Assembly: GCF_003003215.1 (NCBI RefSeq)
Contig: NZ_PVUF01000004.1
Location: 124,001 to 188,000 of the forward strand
Length of the DNA stretch: 64,000 nt
Source: Tritonibacter scottomollicae
GTDB lineage: Bacteria > Pseudomonadota > Alphaproteobacteria > Rhodobacterales > Rhodobacteraceae
Reading direction: 5' to 3'
Every line of letters starts with the position of its first letter. Position 1 is the first letter of the stretch. The notes under the pieces are model-generated. The model had not been told where the DNA came from. It did not search any database and saw only the letters and a program-made list of their open reading frames with translations. Positions 8,411-17,239 of the stretch are shown here, piece after piece. The position numbers and the translations under genes are program-made.

Positions 8411-9043
8411 ATGACACGTCACTTCTGGACCGGGCGCCGCCTCGCATGGGGGCTCGGCACACTCTGGGTGCTGTCTGTTCTGATTGCGCTGGGATCGCTG
8501 CGGTTCCTCGTGGCGGAGATTTCACTGGTGATGCCGGCGATGGTGCATCACCTGCTGGCGCGTCCGGTGGTGCTGTACCTGCATATCGGGCTGGCGCCGG
8601 TGGCTCTGGGGCTGTTGCCGGTGCAGTTTTCGCACCGATTGCGTGGCAGACGTCCGGGCCTGCACCGATGGGGTGGTCGGCTCTATGCGCTGTGCGTTCT
8701 GATGTCCGGGCTTGCCAGCCTGTGGCTGGCGTATACCACGGCCGAAGGCGTGGTGGCGGGGCTTGGTTTTGCGCTGCTGGCGGTGGTCTGGCTGGCAACT
8801 ACGGCGATGGCGGTGATCGCCGCCCTGCAACGGAGGTTTGCCCAGCACAGGGCCTGGATGATCCGCTCTGCGGCCCTGACGTTGGCAGCGGTGACATTGC
8901 GGCTTTATCTGCCCATCGGCATGACGACTGTGGGGTTTGAGGCCAGTTACCCTGTGATCGCATGGATCTGCTGGGTGCCAAATCTATTGGCGGCAGAGTG
9001 GCTGCTGCGCCGTGAGGTGCACGGGGCCGTGTCTGCGGGGTGA
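8411..9043 (+). CDS. DUF2306-family integral membrane protein
   Basis: A 210-residue inner-membrane protein with about six hydrophobic segments (near residues 11-33, 53-73, 91-110, 117-139, 153-168 and 179-198). Conserved histidines and charged residues include LHIGLAPVALGLLPVQF, LHRWGGRLYAL and RRFAQHRAWMIRSAAL, which fits DUF2306. The histidines resemble haem or quinone ligands but no activity is proven. The RBS is GAGGAG just before 8411. Divergent transcription from a TetR gene suggests ligand-controlled expression. Confidence 0.85.
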   Translation: MTRHFWTGRRLAWGLGTLWVLSVLIALGSLRFLVAEISLVMPAMVHHLLARPVVLYLHIGLAPVALGLLPVQFSHRLRGRRPGLHRWGGRLYALCVLMSGLASLWLAYTTAEGVVAGLGFALLAVVWLATTAMAVIAALQRRFAQHRAWMIRSAALTLAAVTLRLYLPIGMTTVGFEASYPVIAWICWVPNLLAAEWLLRREVHGAVSAG

Positions 9044-9074
9044 GCGCTGCACCAACGCATGTATTTAAAGCGAA

Positions 9075-9098
9075 AAGGCCCGGGCTGTGCCGGGCCTT
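9075..9098 (-). terminator. intrinsic terminator after hisB
   Basis: A 9-bp stem AAGGCCCGG/CCGGGCCTT (9075-9083 with 9090-9098). On the minus strand it continues into TTTTCGCTTT, so it should end hisB transcripts, and it may also stop the facing DUF2306 transcript. Confidence 0.75.
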
Positions 9099-9124
9099 CG
9101 CATCAGAAAACACCCTGAGAGGGC

Positions 9125-9712
9125 TCAGAGCGCGCCTTTGGTTGAGGGCACGGCGTCGGCCTTGCGCGGGTCGACCTCAACGGCGGTGCGCAGCGCGCGG
9201 GCCACGGCCTTGAATGCGGCCTCGGCGATGTGGTGGCTGTTCACCCCATGGATCTGGTCGATGTGCAGGGTGATGCCGCCATGGGTCGCAAGCGCCTGAA
9301 AGAACTCGCGCACCAGTTCGGTGTCGAAAGTGCCGATTTTTTGCGTCGGCAGATTCACATTCCACACAAGGAAAGGTCGGGCCGAAAGGTCCAGCGCGGC
9401 ACGCACCTGTGCGTCATCCATCGGCAAGTGGCACTCGCCGTAGCGGTTGATGCCCTTCTTGTCGCCAAGCGCCTGCACCAGCGCCTGACCCAGCGCGATT
9501 CCGGTGTCTTCGACGGTATGGTGGTCGTCGATGTGGTAGTCGCCCTTCGCGCGGATGGTCATATCGATCAGCGAGTGGCGCGACAGCTGGTCCAGCATGT
9601 GGTCAAAAAAGCCAACGCCGGTCTGATTGTCATATGTGCCGCTGCCGTCGAGGTTGACGGAGACGGAGATCTCCGTCTCGGCGGTGGAGCGGGAAACCTG
9701 GGCTGTGCGCAT
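9125..9712 (-). CDS. hisB: imidazoleglycerol-phosphate dehydratase (HisB)
   Basis: HisB dehydrates imidazole glycerol phosphate to imidazole acetol phosphate. It is a Mn-dependent enzyme. The 195-residue monofunctional form begins [23 protein letters not shown] and has the metal motifs [34 protein letters not shown] and [23 protein letters not shown]. The ATG at 9712 gives the standard family length; the open frame upstream is not conserved in character. The strand matches the other his genes, which it heads. Confidence 0.95.
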   Translation of the reverse strand: MRTAQVSRSTAETEISVSVNLDGSGTYDNQTGVGFFDHMLDQLSRHSLIDMTIRAKGDYHIDDHHTVEDTGIALGQALVQALGDKKGINRYGECHLPMDDAQVRAALDLSARPFLVWNVNLPTQKIGTFDTELVREFFQALATHGGITLHIDQIHGVNSHHIAEAAFKAVARALRTAVEVDPRKADAVPSTKGAL

Positions 9713-9903
9713 GGTGAAATCCTCATTCTGTCGGCTAGGCTTATAGGGTGCGGGGTGGCGCAGGCTCAAGGGGGATCGCAGGATTGCTGTGCCTCTGCAG
9801 TGCCTTTGTGGCGCATCAGGGGCGCTCAGGGGTGGGATTGCCCTTTTTCGCGCTGCATGCGAGGTTGCCGGGCAACCAGACCTGACAGAAGCTGAGGCGA
9901 GAA

Positions 9904-10143
9904 ATGTCCACCTGCGTCTTTATCCAGATCCGCTGCAAACCCGGCACCACCTATAAGGTGGCCGAGGATATTGCGCTGCATGAGATCCATTCGGAGCTTT
10001 ATTCCACCAGCGGGGAGTATGATCTGCTGATGAAGCTCTACATCCCCTCGGGCGAGGATGTGGGCAAATATATCAACGACCACCTGTTGCAGATCCCCAA
10101 TATCGAGCGGTCGCTGACGACGATGACGTTCAAGGTTTTCTGA
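9904..10143 (+). CDS. stand-alone AsnC/Lrp-type effector-binding (RAM) domain protein
   Basis: A 79-residue protein equal to only the C-terminal alpha-beta RAM domain of Lrp/AsnC regulators. It reads [45 protein letters not shown] and then [20 protein letters not shown]. No DNA-binding helix-turn-helix precedes it. Such proteins assemble like Lrp domains and bind small ligands, possibly amino acids. The ATG follows GAGGCGAG. No operon partner is seen. Confidence 0.88.
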   Translation: MSTCVFIQIRCKPGTTYKVAEDIALHEIHSELYSTSGEYDLLMKLYIPSGEDVGKYINDHLLQIPNIERSLTTMTFKVF

Positions 10144-10252
10144 GGGTTGCCAAAAGGAGCGCCTTGCGGCGCGCAGGTTGCGCTTTTCCTTGTAGGAAAA
10201 GCCTGTTTCGAGGCGCTGCCTCGGGCTCCGGGATATTTGGAGTTAGAAGAGG

Positions 10253-10283
10253 AAAGGCGCCCGTTTTGGTCGGGGCGCCTTTT
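10253..10283. terminator. bidirectional intrinsic terminator
   Basis: AAAGGCGCCC (10253-10262) pairs with GGGCGCCTTT (10273-10282) and runs into TTTTGTTTT on the plus strand. On the minus strand it sits directly after the aminotransferase stop. Confidence 0.75.
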
Positions 10284-10291
10284 GTTTTAGG

Positions 10292-11644
10292 TCAGCTACT
10301 CAAGAGGCCTTCGGATTTTAAGGCCTCATAGGCGGTGTCGACGCCTGTCTTGGTGCGTTTGAGCATCTCGTCCACCTCAGGTTTTGTGATGATCAGCGGC
10401 GGGCAGAAGGCGAGCGCGTTTCCGGCCACGGCGCGCAGGATCAGGCCTGCGTCCTGGCAGGCTTTGACTGCCAAAGCACCGCCTTTGCCGCCGGCAATTG
10501 TTGCGCCGGTGGTCTTGTTGGAGACCAGTTCGAGCGCCGCGATCAGGCCTTTGCCGCGCACCTCACCCACCAGCGGGTGATCGGTGAAGATCTCGCGCAG
10601 CTGCTCTTGCATATAGGCGCCCACTTCGGCGGCGTGGTCAAAGATCTTGTCGCGTTCGTAGATTTCCAGCGTTTTTAGGGCGGCGGCACAGGCGGCGGGG
10701 TGGCCGGAGTAGGTATAGCCGTGGCCAAAAACGCCGACCTCATTGGTCTGATCCACCATCGCCTTATACATCCAGCCGGGAATGACCGAGGCGGAGATCG
10801 GGAAATAGGCCGAGGACAGCTGTTTGGCAAAGGTCATCAGGTCCGGCTTGATGCCCATGGTGGTGCAGCCGAAATCCGCGCCTGTGCGACCAAAGCCACA
10901 GATGACCTCATCCGCCCAGATCAGGATGTCATGTTTGCGCAGGAGCGCCTGCAGCCCCTCGTAGTAGCCTTCGGGGGGGACGATCACGCCGGAGGCTCCG
11001 GTGATCGGCTCTACGATCATCGCGGCGATGGTGTCGGGGTCTTCGGTGAGGATCTGGTCTTCAAGGTTTTGCAGGATGCGTTCGACAAACTGCGCCTCGG
11101 TCTCGTTGCCCTGACGGCCAGTGTAGTAATGCGGCGCATCGGCGCGCAGGATCGACAGCGCCTCCAGCGGGGCGTCGAAATGGGCGAGGTTGGCGGGCAG
11201 GGAGGTCAGCGAGCCCGCCGCCACCGTCACGCCATGGTAGCCGCGCTCGCGGGTGATGATCTTGCGCTTTTCCGGCTTGCCGATCGCGTTGAAGTAATAG
11301 CGCAGCATCTTGTAGTGGCTGTCATTGGCATCCGAGCCGGAGTTGCCAAAGAAGAAATAGGCATCCTCCACCGGCACCATTGCCTTGAGCGTCTCGGCCA
11401 GTTGCATCACCGGCGCGTGGGTCTTGCCGCCGAATGTGTGCTGGAAGGGCAGGCGGTTCAGCTGGTCGGTGATCGCCTCCACCACCTCGGTGTTGGAATA
11501 GCCCAGCGAGGTACACCACAGGCCCGCGAGACCTTCGATGTATTCCTTGCCGGTGTCGTCATAGACGTAGATCCCCTCACCATGGGTGATGCAGAGCTGC
11601 TCCGTCGCGGTGAAATTCGTCGTCGGGTAGATCACGCTCGCCAT
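10292..11644 (-). CDS. class III (omega) aminotransferase
   Basis: A 450-residue fold-type I PLP enzyme. Recognisable elements are the N-terminal GEGIYVYDDTGKEYIEGLAGLWC, GNSGSDANDSHYKMLRYY (PLP phosphate site), YHGVTVAAGSLTSL, ADEVICGFGRTG (PLP ring Asp) and the Schiff-base lysine in LMTFAKQLSSAYFP. These belong to the omega-amino-acid/pyruvate transaminase group, which moves amino groups from beta- or omega-amines to pyruvate. The exact amine cannot be told from sequence. The start has an AAAGGA ribosome site. It appears monocistronic. Confidence 0.88.
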   Translation of the reverse strand: MASVIYPTTNFTATEQLCITHGEGIYVYDDTGKEYIEGLAGLWCTSLGYSNTEVVEAITDQLNRLPFQHTFGGKTHAPVMQLAETLKAMVPVEDAYFFFGNSGSDANDSHYKMLRYYFNAIGKPEKRKIITRERGYHGVTVAAGSLTSLPANLAHFDAPLEALSILRADAPHYYTGRQGNETEAQFVERILQNLEDQILTEDPDTIAAMIVEPITGASGVIVPPEGYYEGLQALLRKHDILIWADEVICGFGRTGADFGCTTMGIKPDLMTFAKQLSSAYFPISASVIPGWMYKAMVDQTNEVGVFGHGYTYSGHPAACAAALKTLEIYERDKIFDHAAEVGAYMQEQLREIFTDHPLVGEVRGKGLIAALELVSNKTTGATIAGGKGGALAVKACQDAGLILRAVAGNALAFCPPLIITKPEVDEMLKRTKTGVDTAYEALKSEGLLSS

Positions 11645-11750
11645 CTGGCCAATCCTTTGCTGTCACAGGTTGGGACAAGGATTGGCGCGCATTTGAGAGT
11701 CAGTCAAAGGATTTTGATCAAAAATCACAAGCGCCTGTTCTGAAAAGCGA

Positions 11751-11778
11751 AAAGCCGCATCTGATGATGCGGCCTTTT
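11751..11778 (-). terminator. terminator of tRNA-Gly copy 1
   Basis: AAGCCGCATC and GATGCGGCCTT form a stem around a TGAT loop. Read on the minus strand, T-rich sequence follows. It lies just downstream of the tRNA. Confidence 0.75.
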
Positions 11779-11788
11779 CGGTTCCAAA

Positions 11789-11863
11789 TGGAGCGGGCGA
11801 GGCGATTCGAACGCCCGACCCTAACCTTGGCAAGGTTATGCTCTACCCCTGAGCTACGCCCGC
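11789..11863 (-). tRNA. tRNA-Gly(GCC), copy 1
   Basis: A full cloverleaf is readable: acceptor GCGGGCG/CGCCCGC, D-arm GCTC...GAGC, anticodon stem TAACC/GGTTA with loop TTGCCAA (anticodon GCC), T-arm GGGCGTTCGAATCGCC, discriminator T and encoded CCA. Identical to the copies at 12032 and 12279. Confidence 0.97.
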
Positions 11864-11992
11864 GCTGCCATTTGGTGAGCCGGGGTTTAGGCAATCCCGC
11901 CAAAGGCTGCAAGCGGAAAATTTGCGCATCACAGCAAAAACTTCTGTGTGTCGTCAGGGGCGGAGGATGCGGAATGAGGCGCCAGAAAAGCG

Positions 11993-12021
11993 AAAGGCCA
12001 CATCCGAAGATGTGGCCTTTT
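11993..12021 (-). terminator. terminator of tRNA-Gly copy 2
   Basis: AAAGGCCACATC pairs with GATGTGGCCTTT around CGAA. Compared with copies 1 and 3, a compensatory change keeps the stem paired (GCCAC/GTGGC instead of GCCGC/GCGGC). Confidence 0.8.
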
Positions 12022-12031
12022 CGATTTCGAA

Positions 12032-12106
12032 TGGAGCGGGCGAGGCGATTCGAACGCCCGACCCTAACCTTGGCAAGGTTATGCTCTACCCCTGAGCTAC
12101 GCCCGC
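12032..12106 (-). tRNA. tRNA-Gly(GCC), copy 2
   Basis: Sequence identical to copy 1 over all 75 bases, including the encoded CCA and the GCC anticodon. Confidence 0.97.
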
Positions 12107-12239
12107 GCTACCATTCGGTGAGCCGTGATTTAGGCAATCCTGCCGTAGGCTGCAAGGGAAAAATGCGAATTGGGTGAATTTGTTGGCAAGGCTCTGCATC
12201 TTGGCGCTGAGCGCAGGCTGCTGCCAGACGACAAAAGCG

Positions 12240-12268
12240 AAAGGCCGCATCCGAAGATGCGGCCTTTT
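12240..12268 (-). terminator. terminator of tRNA-Gly copy 3
   Basis: AAAGGCCGCATC pairs with GATGCGGCCTTT around CGAA, directly downstream of the third tRNA on the minus strand. Confidence 0.8.
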
Positions 12269-12278
12269 CGGTTCCGAA

Positions 12279-12353
12279 TGGAGCGGGCGAGGCGATTCGA
12301 ACGCCCGACCCTAACCTTGGCAAGGTTATGCTCTACCCCTGAGCTACGCCCGC
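12279..12353 (-). tRNA. tRNA-Gly(GCC), copy 3
   Basis: Third identical 75-base copy with the GCC anticodon and encoded CCA. About 300 bases without a gene separate it from the outer-membrane protein gene; I see no further structure there. Confidence 0.97.
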
Positions 12354-12660
12354 TTACCTATTCGGTGAGCGGGATTTAAGAAATCTCGACAGGGGCTGCA
12401 AGCAGAAAATGCGAGGAGGGACTATTTCGCCGCCTCCCGTCTTTAAGGGCCGGGATTTTGGCTGCAGTAAAAAGGTTCCATGCAGATTTGCAGGGCAGCG
12501 CGCGAGTGGCGGGATTATGCAGACGGGAGGCTGGGAAAACGGCAGTTTTTTACCGGCTTTATGGTCGCTCGCACGCAGTTGGGGCACAGAGGTTGTGGTG
12601 ACATTCATGGAGCCCATGTTCTCCACACAGCGAAAGGCTGCAATAAATGGAGACAACATC

Positions 12661-13248
12661 ATGAAGCGCATCATCCTCGCATCTACCCTGTCGATCTCGG
12701 CCTCCGCAGCGGTGGCTGGCAATCTGGACGAGCCGGTTGTCGAGCCTGCACCAGCCGCCCCGGCCCCTGTGGTCACGGCTGCGCCGGACACCGATTGGAC
12801 CGGCTTCTACGGCGGTCTGCAATACGGACAGGGCGAAGCGGACCTGTCGCAGGGCGGCGCCTCTGCATCCGAAGATTTTGACGCCTTTGGTATTCACGGC
12901 GGTTATAACCACGACTTCGGCCGCTATGTGGTCGGCGGTGAGCTGATGTATGACGACATCAGCGGCGACAATGGCGGCGACGGCGATATGACCTCGCTGC
13001 GCGCCCGCGCCGGCATGGATCTCGGACGGTTCATGCCATATGTGACCGCAGGCGTGTCGCATCTGTCGCTCGCCTCCGGCGGTGCCGATATTTCCGAGAA
13101 CGCGTTCACCTATGGTGTGGGTGCGGAATACCTCGTCAGCGAGCGGTTCAGCGTCGGTCTTGAGTACACCAAGAGCGACTTCAGCGATATTCCGGCGGGC
13201 GAACTCGACACCGACAAGGTGCAGTTGCGCGCCTCCTACCGGTTCTGA
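12661..13248 (+). CDS. outer-membrane beta-barrel protein
   Basis: A 195-residue protein with a signal peptide (MKRIILASTLSISASAAVAG), a short Pro/Ala-rich linker (EPAPAAPAPV) and a repeated amphipathic strand pattern. It starts with WTGFYGGLQYGQGEADL and ends with VQLRASYRF, whose terminal Phe is the usual outer-membrane sorting signal. This is the pfam13505-type 8-strand barrel seen in Omp25/OmpW-like alphaproteobacterial proteins. The ATG at 12661 follows a TGGAGAC ribosome site. Confidence 0.87.
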   Translation: MKRIILASTLSISASAAVAGNLDEPVVEPAPAAPAPVVTAAPDTDWTGFYGGLQYGQGEADLSQGGASASEDFDAFGIHGGYNHDFGRYVVGGELMYDDISGDNGGDGDMTSLRARAGMDLGRFMPYVTAGVSHLSLASGGADISENAFTYGVGAEYLVSERFSVGLEYTKSDFSDIPAGELDTDKVQLRASYRF

Positions 13249-13299
13249 TCGACCGCAGCACCGATCCGGTGTGGATCGGTATGCGTCGTGGCATAAAAG

Positions 13300-13328
13300 A
13301 AGAGGGGCGGTCTCTAACCGCCCCTCTT
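13300..13328. terminator. bidirectional terminator between the barrel protein and pyc
   Basis: AAGAGGGGCGG (13300-13310) pairs with CCGCCCCTCTT (13318-13328) around a 7-nt loop. T-rich tracts lie on both strands. A smaller hairpin CCGATCC/GGATCGG is at 13261-13279. Confidence 0.8.
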
Positions 13329-13373
13329 TGCATTCTGGATCTGTGTTTGGCGTCTGAACGCTGACGCGCGGCC

Positions 13374-16300
13374 TTACTCCAGCTCGACCAACAGGTCCTT
13401 GGCGTCGATCTGGCCACCGGGCTGGACGTGTACGGCCTTCACCACCGCGTCGCGCTCGGCATGCAGGCCGGTTTCCATCTTCATCGCCTCGATGGTCAGC
13501 AACAGGTCGCCGTCTTTCACCTTCTGGCCTGGTTGCACCCCGATGGAGGCCACAACCCCCGGCATCGGCGCGCCGATGTGATCCGCGTTACCAACCTCGG
13601 CCTTGGGGCGGGCGGCGGTGGAGGATTTCACCAGACGATTCGGCACGCGAATGACGCGGGGCTGGCCGTTCAGTTCAAAGAACACCTTCACTTCACCCTG
13701 TTCATCGGTCTCGCCGATGGCCTGCAGGCGAATTTCCAGCTTCTTGCCCGGATCGATCTCGGCGGTGATCTCGTCGCCGGGCTCCATGCCGTAAAAGAAG
13801 GTCTGCGTCGGCAGAGCACGGACCGGACCGTATTGGCGGTGGCGGCCCATGTAATCCAGGAAGACCTTGGGATACATCAGATAGCCATTGAGATCCTCGT
13901 CATCGACGGTGAGGCCTTCCAGCTCCTTCGACAGATCCGCGCGGGTGCTTTCGATATCCACCGGCTCCAGATGCGCACCGGGGCGTTCGGTGTTCGGGGC
14001 CTCGCCCTTCAGCACCTTCTTGACGATGCCGTCGGGGAACCCACCCGGAGGCTGGCCGAGGTTGCCGCGCATCATGTCCACCACCGAGTCGGGGAAGGAG
14101 ACGTCGGATTTCGGGTCTTCGACCTGCGCGCGGGTCAGGCCCTGAGAGACCATCATCAGCGCCATGTCACCGACCACCTTGGACGAAGGTGTCACTTTCA
14201 CGATGTCACCGAACATCTGGTTCACATCGGCATAGGTCTGGGCGACCTCGTGCCAGCGCTCCTCCAGGCCAAGGCTGCGCGCCTGTGCCTTGAGGTTGGT
14301 GAACTGGCCGCCGGGCATCTCGTGCAGATAGACCTCGGAGGCCGGCGCCATCAGGCCGCTCTCGAACGCTGCATATTGCGCGCGCACGTTTTCCCAGTAT
14401 TCCGAGATTTCGCGGATGTTGCCGATGTCCAGACCGGTGTCGCGGTCGGTGTTCTTCAGCGCCTCCACGATGGACCCCAGACAGGGCTGCGAGGTGCCGC
14501 CAGAGAAGGCATCCATTGCCGCATCCACCGCATCGACGCCCGCATCCGCAGCCGCCAGAATGGTCGCGCCCGCAATGCCGGAGGTGTCATGGGTGTGGAA
14601 GTGGATCGGCAGGCCGACCTCTTCCTTCAGCGCCTTGATCAGCAGTTTGGCAGAGGCCGGTTTCAACAGCCCCGCCATGTCCTTCAGGCCCAGCACATGG
14701 GCGCCCGCCGCTTCCAGTTCCTTGGCCATGCCGACGTAGTATTTCACGTCGTATTTGGCGCGCTCGGGATCAAGGATGTCGCCGGTATAACAGATGGTGC
14801 CTTCGCAGATCTTGCCGCTCTCCACCACGGCGTCCATGGCGACGCGCATGTTCTCGACCCAATTGAGGCTGTCAAAGACGCGGAAGACGTCGATGCCTTT
14901 GGCGGCTTCCTTGACGAAGAACTGCACCACATTGTCGGGATAGTTGGTGTAACCCACCCCGTTGGAGGCGCGCAGCAGCATCTGGGTCATCAGGTTCGGC
15001 ATTGCCTCGCGCAGGTCGCGCAGACGCTGCCAGGGGCATTCCTGCAAGAAACGATAGGCCACATCGAACGTCGCCCCGCCCCAGCACTCGACCGAGAACA
15101 GCTGGCTGAGGTTTTGCGCATAGGCAGGCGCCACCTTGATCATGTCATGGCTGCGCATGCGGGTGGCCAGCAGGGACTGGTGGCCATCGCGCATGGTGGT
15201 GTCGGTAAGCAGCAACTGCCGCTGCGCCGTCATCCAGTCCGCGACGGCCTTGGCGCCCTTCTGCTCCAGCAGGTTGCGGGCACCATAGGGGGTGTTGCCC
15301 TTGTCGACCTTGGGCGCGCGCGGCTCCTTCAGGTCGGGATGCGGCGCGGCGCGGCCCTCGGTTTCCGGGTGACCGTTGACGGAGATATCCGCGATATAGG
15401 TCAGCACCTTGGTGCCGCGGTCGCGGCGCTTGGCAAAGTGGAACAGCTCCGGCGTCTCGTCGATGAACTTGGTGGTGTATTCATTCGACAGGAAGGTCGG
15501 ATGCTTCAGCAGGTTCTCGACAAAGGCGATGTTGGTGCTGACACCGCGCACCCGGAATTCGCGCAGCGCGCGGTCCATACGGGCGATCGCCTTCTCCGGC
15601 GTTGGCGCCTTGGCCGTCACCTTGGTCAGCAGGCTGTCATAGTACCGCGTGATCACGCCGCCCGCATAGGCGGTGCCGCCATCCAGACGGATGCCCATGC
15701 CGGTGGCAGAGCGATAGGCCGTGATGCGGCCATAGTCGGGGATGAAGTTGTTGAGCGGATCCTCGGTGGTGACGCGGGTCTGCAGCGCGTGGCCGTTGAG
15801 GGTGATCTCGTCTTGGCTGGCCTTGCCGGTGGCCTCTGCCAGCGTCTTGCCCTCGGCAATCAGGATCTGTGCCTGCACGATGTCGATGCCGGTGACTTCT
15901 TCGGTGACGGTGTGTTCCACCTGCACCCGCGGGTTCACCTCGATGAAGTAGAACTTCTCCGTCTCCATATCCATCAGGAATTCGACGGTACCGGCGCATT
16001 CATAGTTCACATGTTGGCAGATCTTGCGGCCCAGATCGCAGATCTCGGTCCGTTGCGCATCCGTCAGATAGGGCGCAGGCGCGCGTTCCACGACCTTCTG
16101 GTTGCGGCGCTGCACGGAGCAGTCGCGCTCAAACAGATGGTAGATCTCGCCGTGCTTGTCGCCGAGGATCTGCACCTCGACGTGACGGGCGCGGGTGATC
16201 ATTTTCTCCAGATAGCCCTCGCCATTGCCGAATGCGGCTTCGGCCTCGCGGCGACCTTCCAGAACCTTCTCTTCCAGCTCGTCCTCAGAGTGGATCGGAC

Positions 16301-16814
16301 GCATGCCGCGTCCGCCGCCCCCCCAGGAGGCCTTCAGCATCAGGGGATAGCCGACCTCACCCGCTTCCTTGCGGATCGCGTCCATGTCGGTGCCCAGCAC
16401 CTCGGTGGCGGGAATGACCGGCACACCGGCCTCTACGGCCACGCGACGGGCGCTGGCCTTGTCGCCCAAGGCGCGCATGGTCTCGGCCTTCGGGCCGATA
16501 AAGGTGATGCCGTTGCGCGCGCAGGCGTCCACGAAATCGGGGTTTTCCGACAAGAGGCCATAGCCCGGGTGGATCGCATCAGCACCGCATTCCTTGGCGA
16601 CGCGAATGATCTCGTCGATGGAGAGATAGGCCGCGACAGGGCCGAGGCCCTCGCCGATGCGATAGGCTTCATCCGCCTTGAAGCGGTGCAGGCCCAGTTT
16701 GTCCTCCTCCGCATAGACGGCGACGGTGCGTTTGCCCATTTCGTTGGCGGCGCGCATCACACGGATGGCGATCTCACCACGGTTGGCAATCAGGATTTTG
16801 TTGAACTCAGTCAT
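13374..16814 (-). CDS. pyc: pyruvate carboxylase
   Basis: An 1146-residue single-chain anaplerotic enzyme that makes oxaloacetate from pyruvate, bicarbonate and ATP. Domains in order: biotin carboxylase (about 1-455; ILIANRGEIAIRV, KASWGGGGRGMR ATP loop, EVNPRVQVEHTVTE), carboxyltransferase (about 535-810; LLTDTTMRDGHQSLLATRMRS metal site, LGLKDMAGLLKP), a PYC/OADA domain and the C-terminal biotinyl domain with the modified Lys1112 in EAMKMET. Start 16814 has a GGGGGAAAG ribosome site and gives the normal length. No partner subunit is needed. Confidence 0.96.
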   Translation of the reverse strand: MTEFNKILIANRGEIAIRVMRAANEMGKRTVAVYAEEDKLGLHRFKADEAYRIGEGLGPVAAYLSIDEIIRVAKECGADAIHPGYGLLSENPDFVDACARNGITFIGPKAETMRALGDKASARRVAVEAGVPVIPATEVLGTDMDAIRKEAGEVGYPLMLKASWGGGGRGMRPIHSEDELEEKVLEGRREAEAAFGNGEGYLEKMITRARHVEVQILGDKHGEIYHLFERDCSVQRRNQKVVERAPAPYLTDAQRTEICDLGRKICQHVNYECAGTVEFLMDMETEKFYFIEVNPRVQVEHTVTEEVTGIDIVQAQILIAEGKTLAEATGKASQDEITLNGHALQTRVTTEDPLNNFIPDYGRITAYRSATGMGIRLDGGTAYAGGVITRYYDSLLTKVTAKAPTPEKAIARMDRALREFRVRGVSTNIAFVENLLKHPTFLSNEYTTKFIDETPELFHFAKRRDRGTKVLTYIADISVNGHPETEGRAAPHPDLKEPRAPKVDKGNTPYGARNLLEQKGAKAVADWMTAQRQLLLTDTTMRDGHQSLLATRMRSHDMIKVAPAYAQNLSQLFSVECWGGATFDVAYRFLQECPWQRLRDLREAMPNLMTQMLLRASNGVGYTNYPDNVVQFFVKEAAKGIDVFRVFDSLNWVENMRVAMDAVVESGKICEGTICYTGDILDPERAKYDVKYYVGMAKELEAAGAHVLGLKDMAGLLKPASAKLLIKALKEEVGLPIHFHTHDTSGIAGATILAAADAGVDAVDAAMDAFSGGTSQPCLGSIVEALKNTDRDTGLDIGNIREISEYWENVRAQYAAFESGLMAPASEVYLHEMPGGQFTNLKAQARSLGLEERWHEVAQTYADVNQMFGDIVKVTPSSKVVGDMALMMVSQGLTRAQVEDPKSDVSFPDSVVDMMRGNLGQPPGGFPDGIVKKVLKGEAPNTERPGAHLEPVDIESTRADLSKELEGLTVDDEDLNGYLMYPKVFLDYMGRHRQYGPVRALPTQTFFYGMEPGDEITAEIDPGKKLEIRLQAIGETDEQGEVKVFFELNGQPRVIRVPNRLVKSSTAARPKAEVGNADHIGAPMPGVVASIGVQPGQKVKDGDLLLTIEAMKMETGLHAERDAVVKAVHVQPGGQIDAKDLLVELE

Positions 16815-17239
16815 CTTTCCCCCGAGGTCTTTATGGGTTGGGCAAGTGGTGAAGGCTGTATGACACGCGGACCATTTGGTCCTCTGGGTGTCTGCGGCAT
16901 GATTGCGCTCACTTGCGCCCCTTTTCTTGAATTCCGGCAGGTGGGCGTGCCGAAATGCGAAATTGAAGCCGAGAACTCCCGGCTTTTGCCGCCACGGCAG
17001 GCCGTTTGGGAAGGCGGGCTGGCGATGTTGTACCGAGCGATCGCGCTTGGTGCACGCATTTTTTTGCACTGCAGCATTTTGAGGGTCGCCTTTCGAGCGT
17101 TAACCACTCTTTCGGATAGGACTTCTATTCGAGCGTATTTCGGATAAATTTTAATCAACATCGACGGATCAGTCAGAAGCGATCCTCCAGACCACCGCAA
17201 AGCAAGGTCACACGCTCAACGAAACGAAGGACTCAACAG
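16815..17239. other. divergent intergenic region between pyc and a BLUF gene
   Basis: 425 bases without a supportable gene; the frames that cross it are shadows of pyc. The last 200 bases are AT-richer than their surroundings, with TTCGGATA at 17109 and again near 17139, and probably hold the BLUF-gene promoter. No hairpin or riboswitch-like fold was recognised. Confidence 0.5.

Larger units (their letters stand above)
11745..12390 (-). repeat. tandem triplication of a 243-247 bp tRNA-Gly unit
   Basis: Three units repeat at 243 and 247 bp. Each contains a terminator hairpin, an identical tRNA-Gly(GCC) and a diverged 5' flank (with a GGTGAGC and TTTA..AAATC-like stretch and GGCTGCAAG). Flanks differ while the tRNAs are identical, which fits old duplication followed by selection or gene conversion on the tRNA. 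Confidence 0.85.

Noticed and set aside
13428-17147. Very long plus-strand open frame (1239 codons) antisense to pyruvate carboxylase
   Set aside because: It is a GC-rich shadow of the pyc frame: sequence is His/Arg/Gly-rich, has no domain and no ribosome site, while the minus strand has all pyruvate carboxylase motifs.
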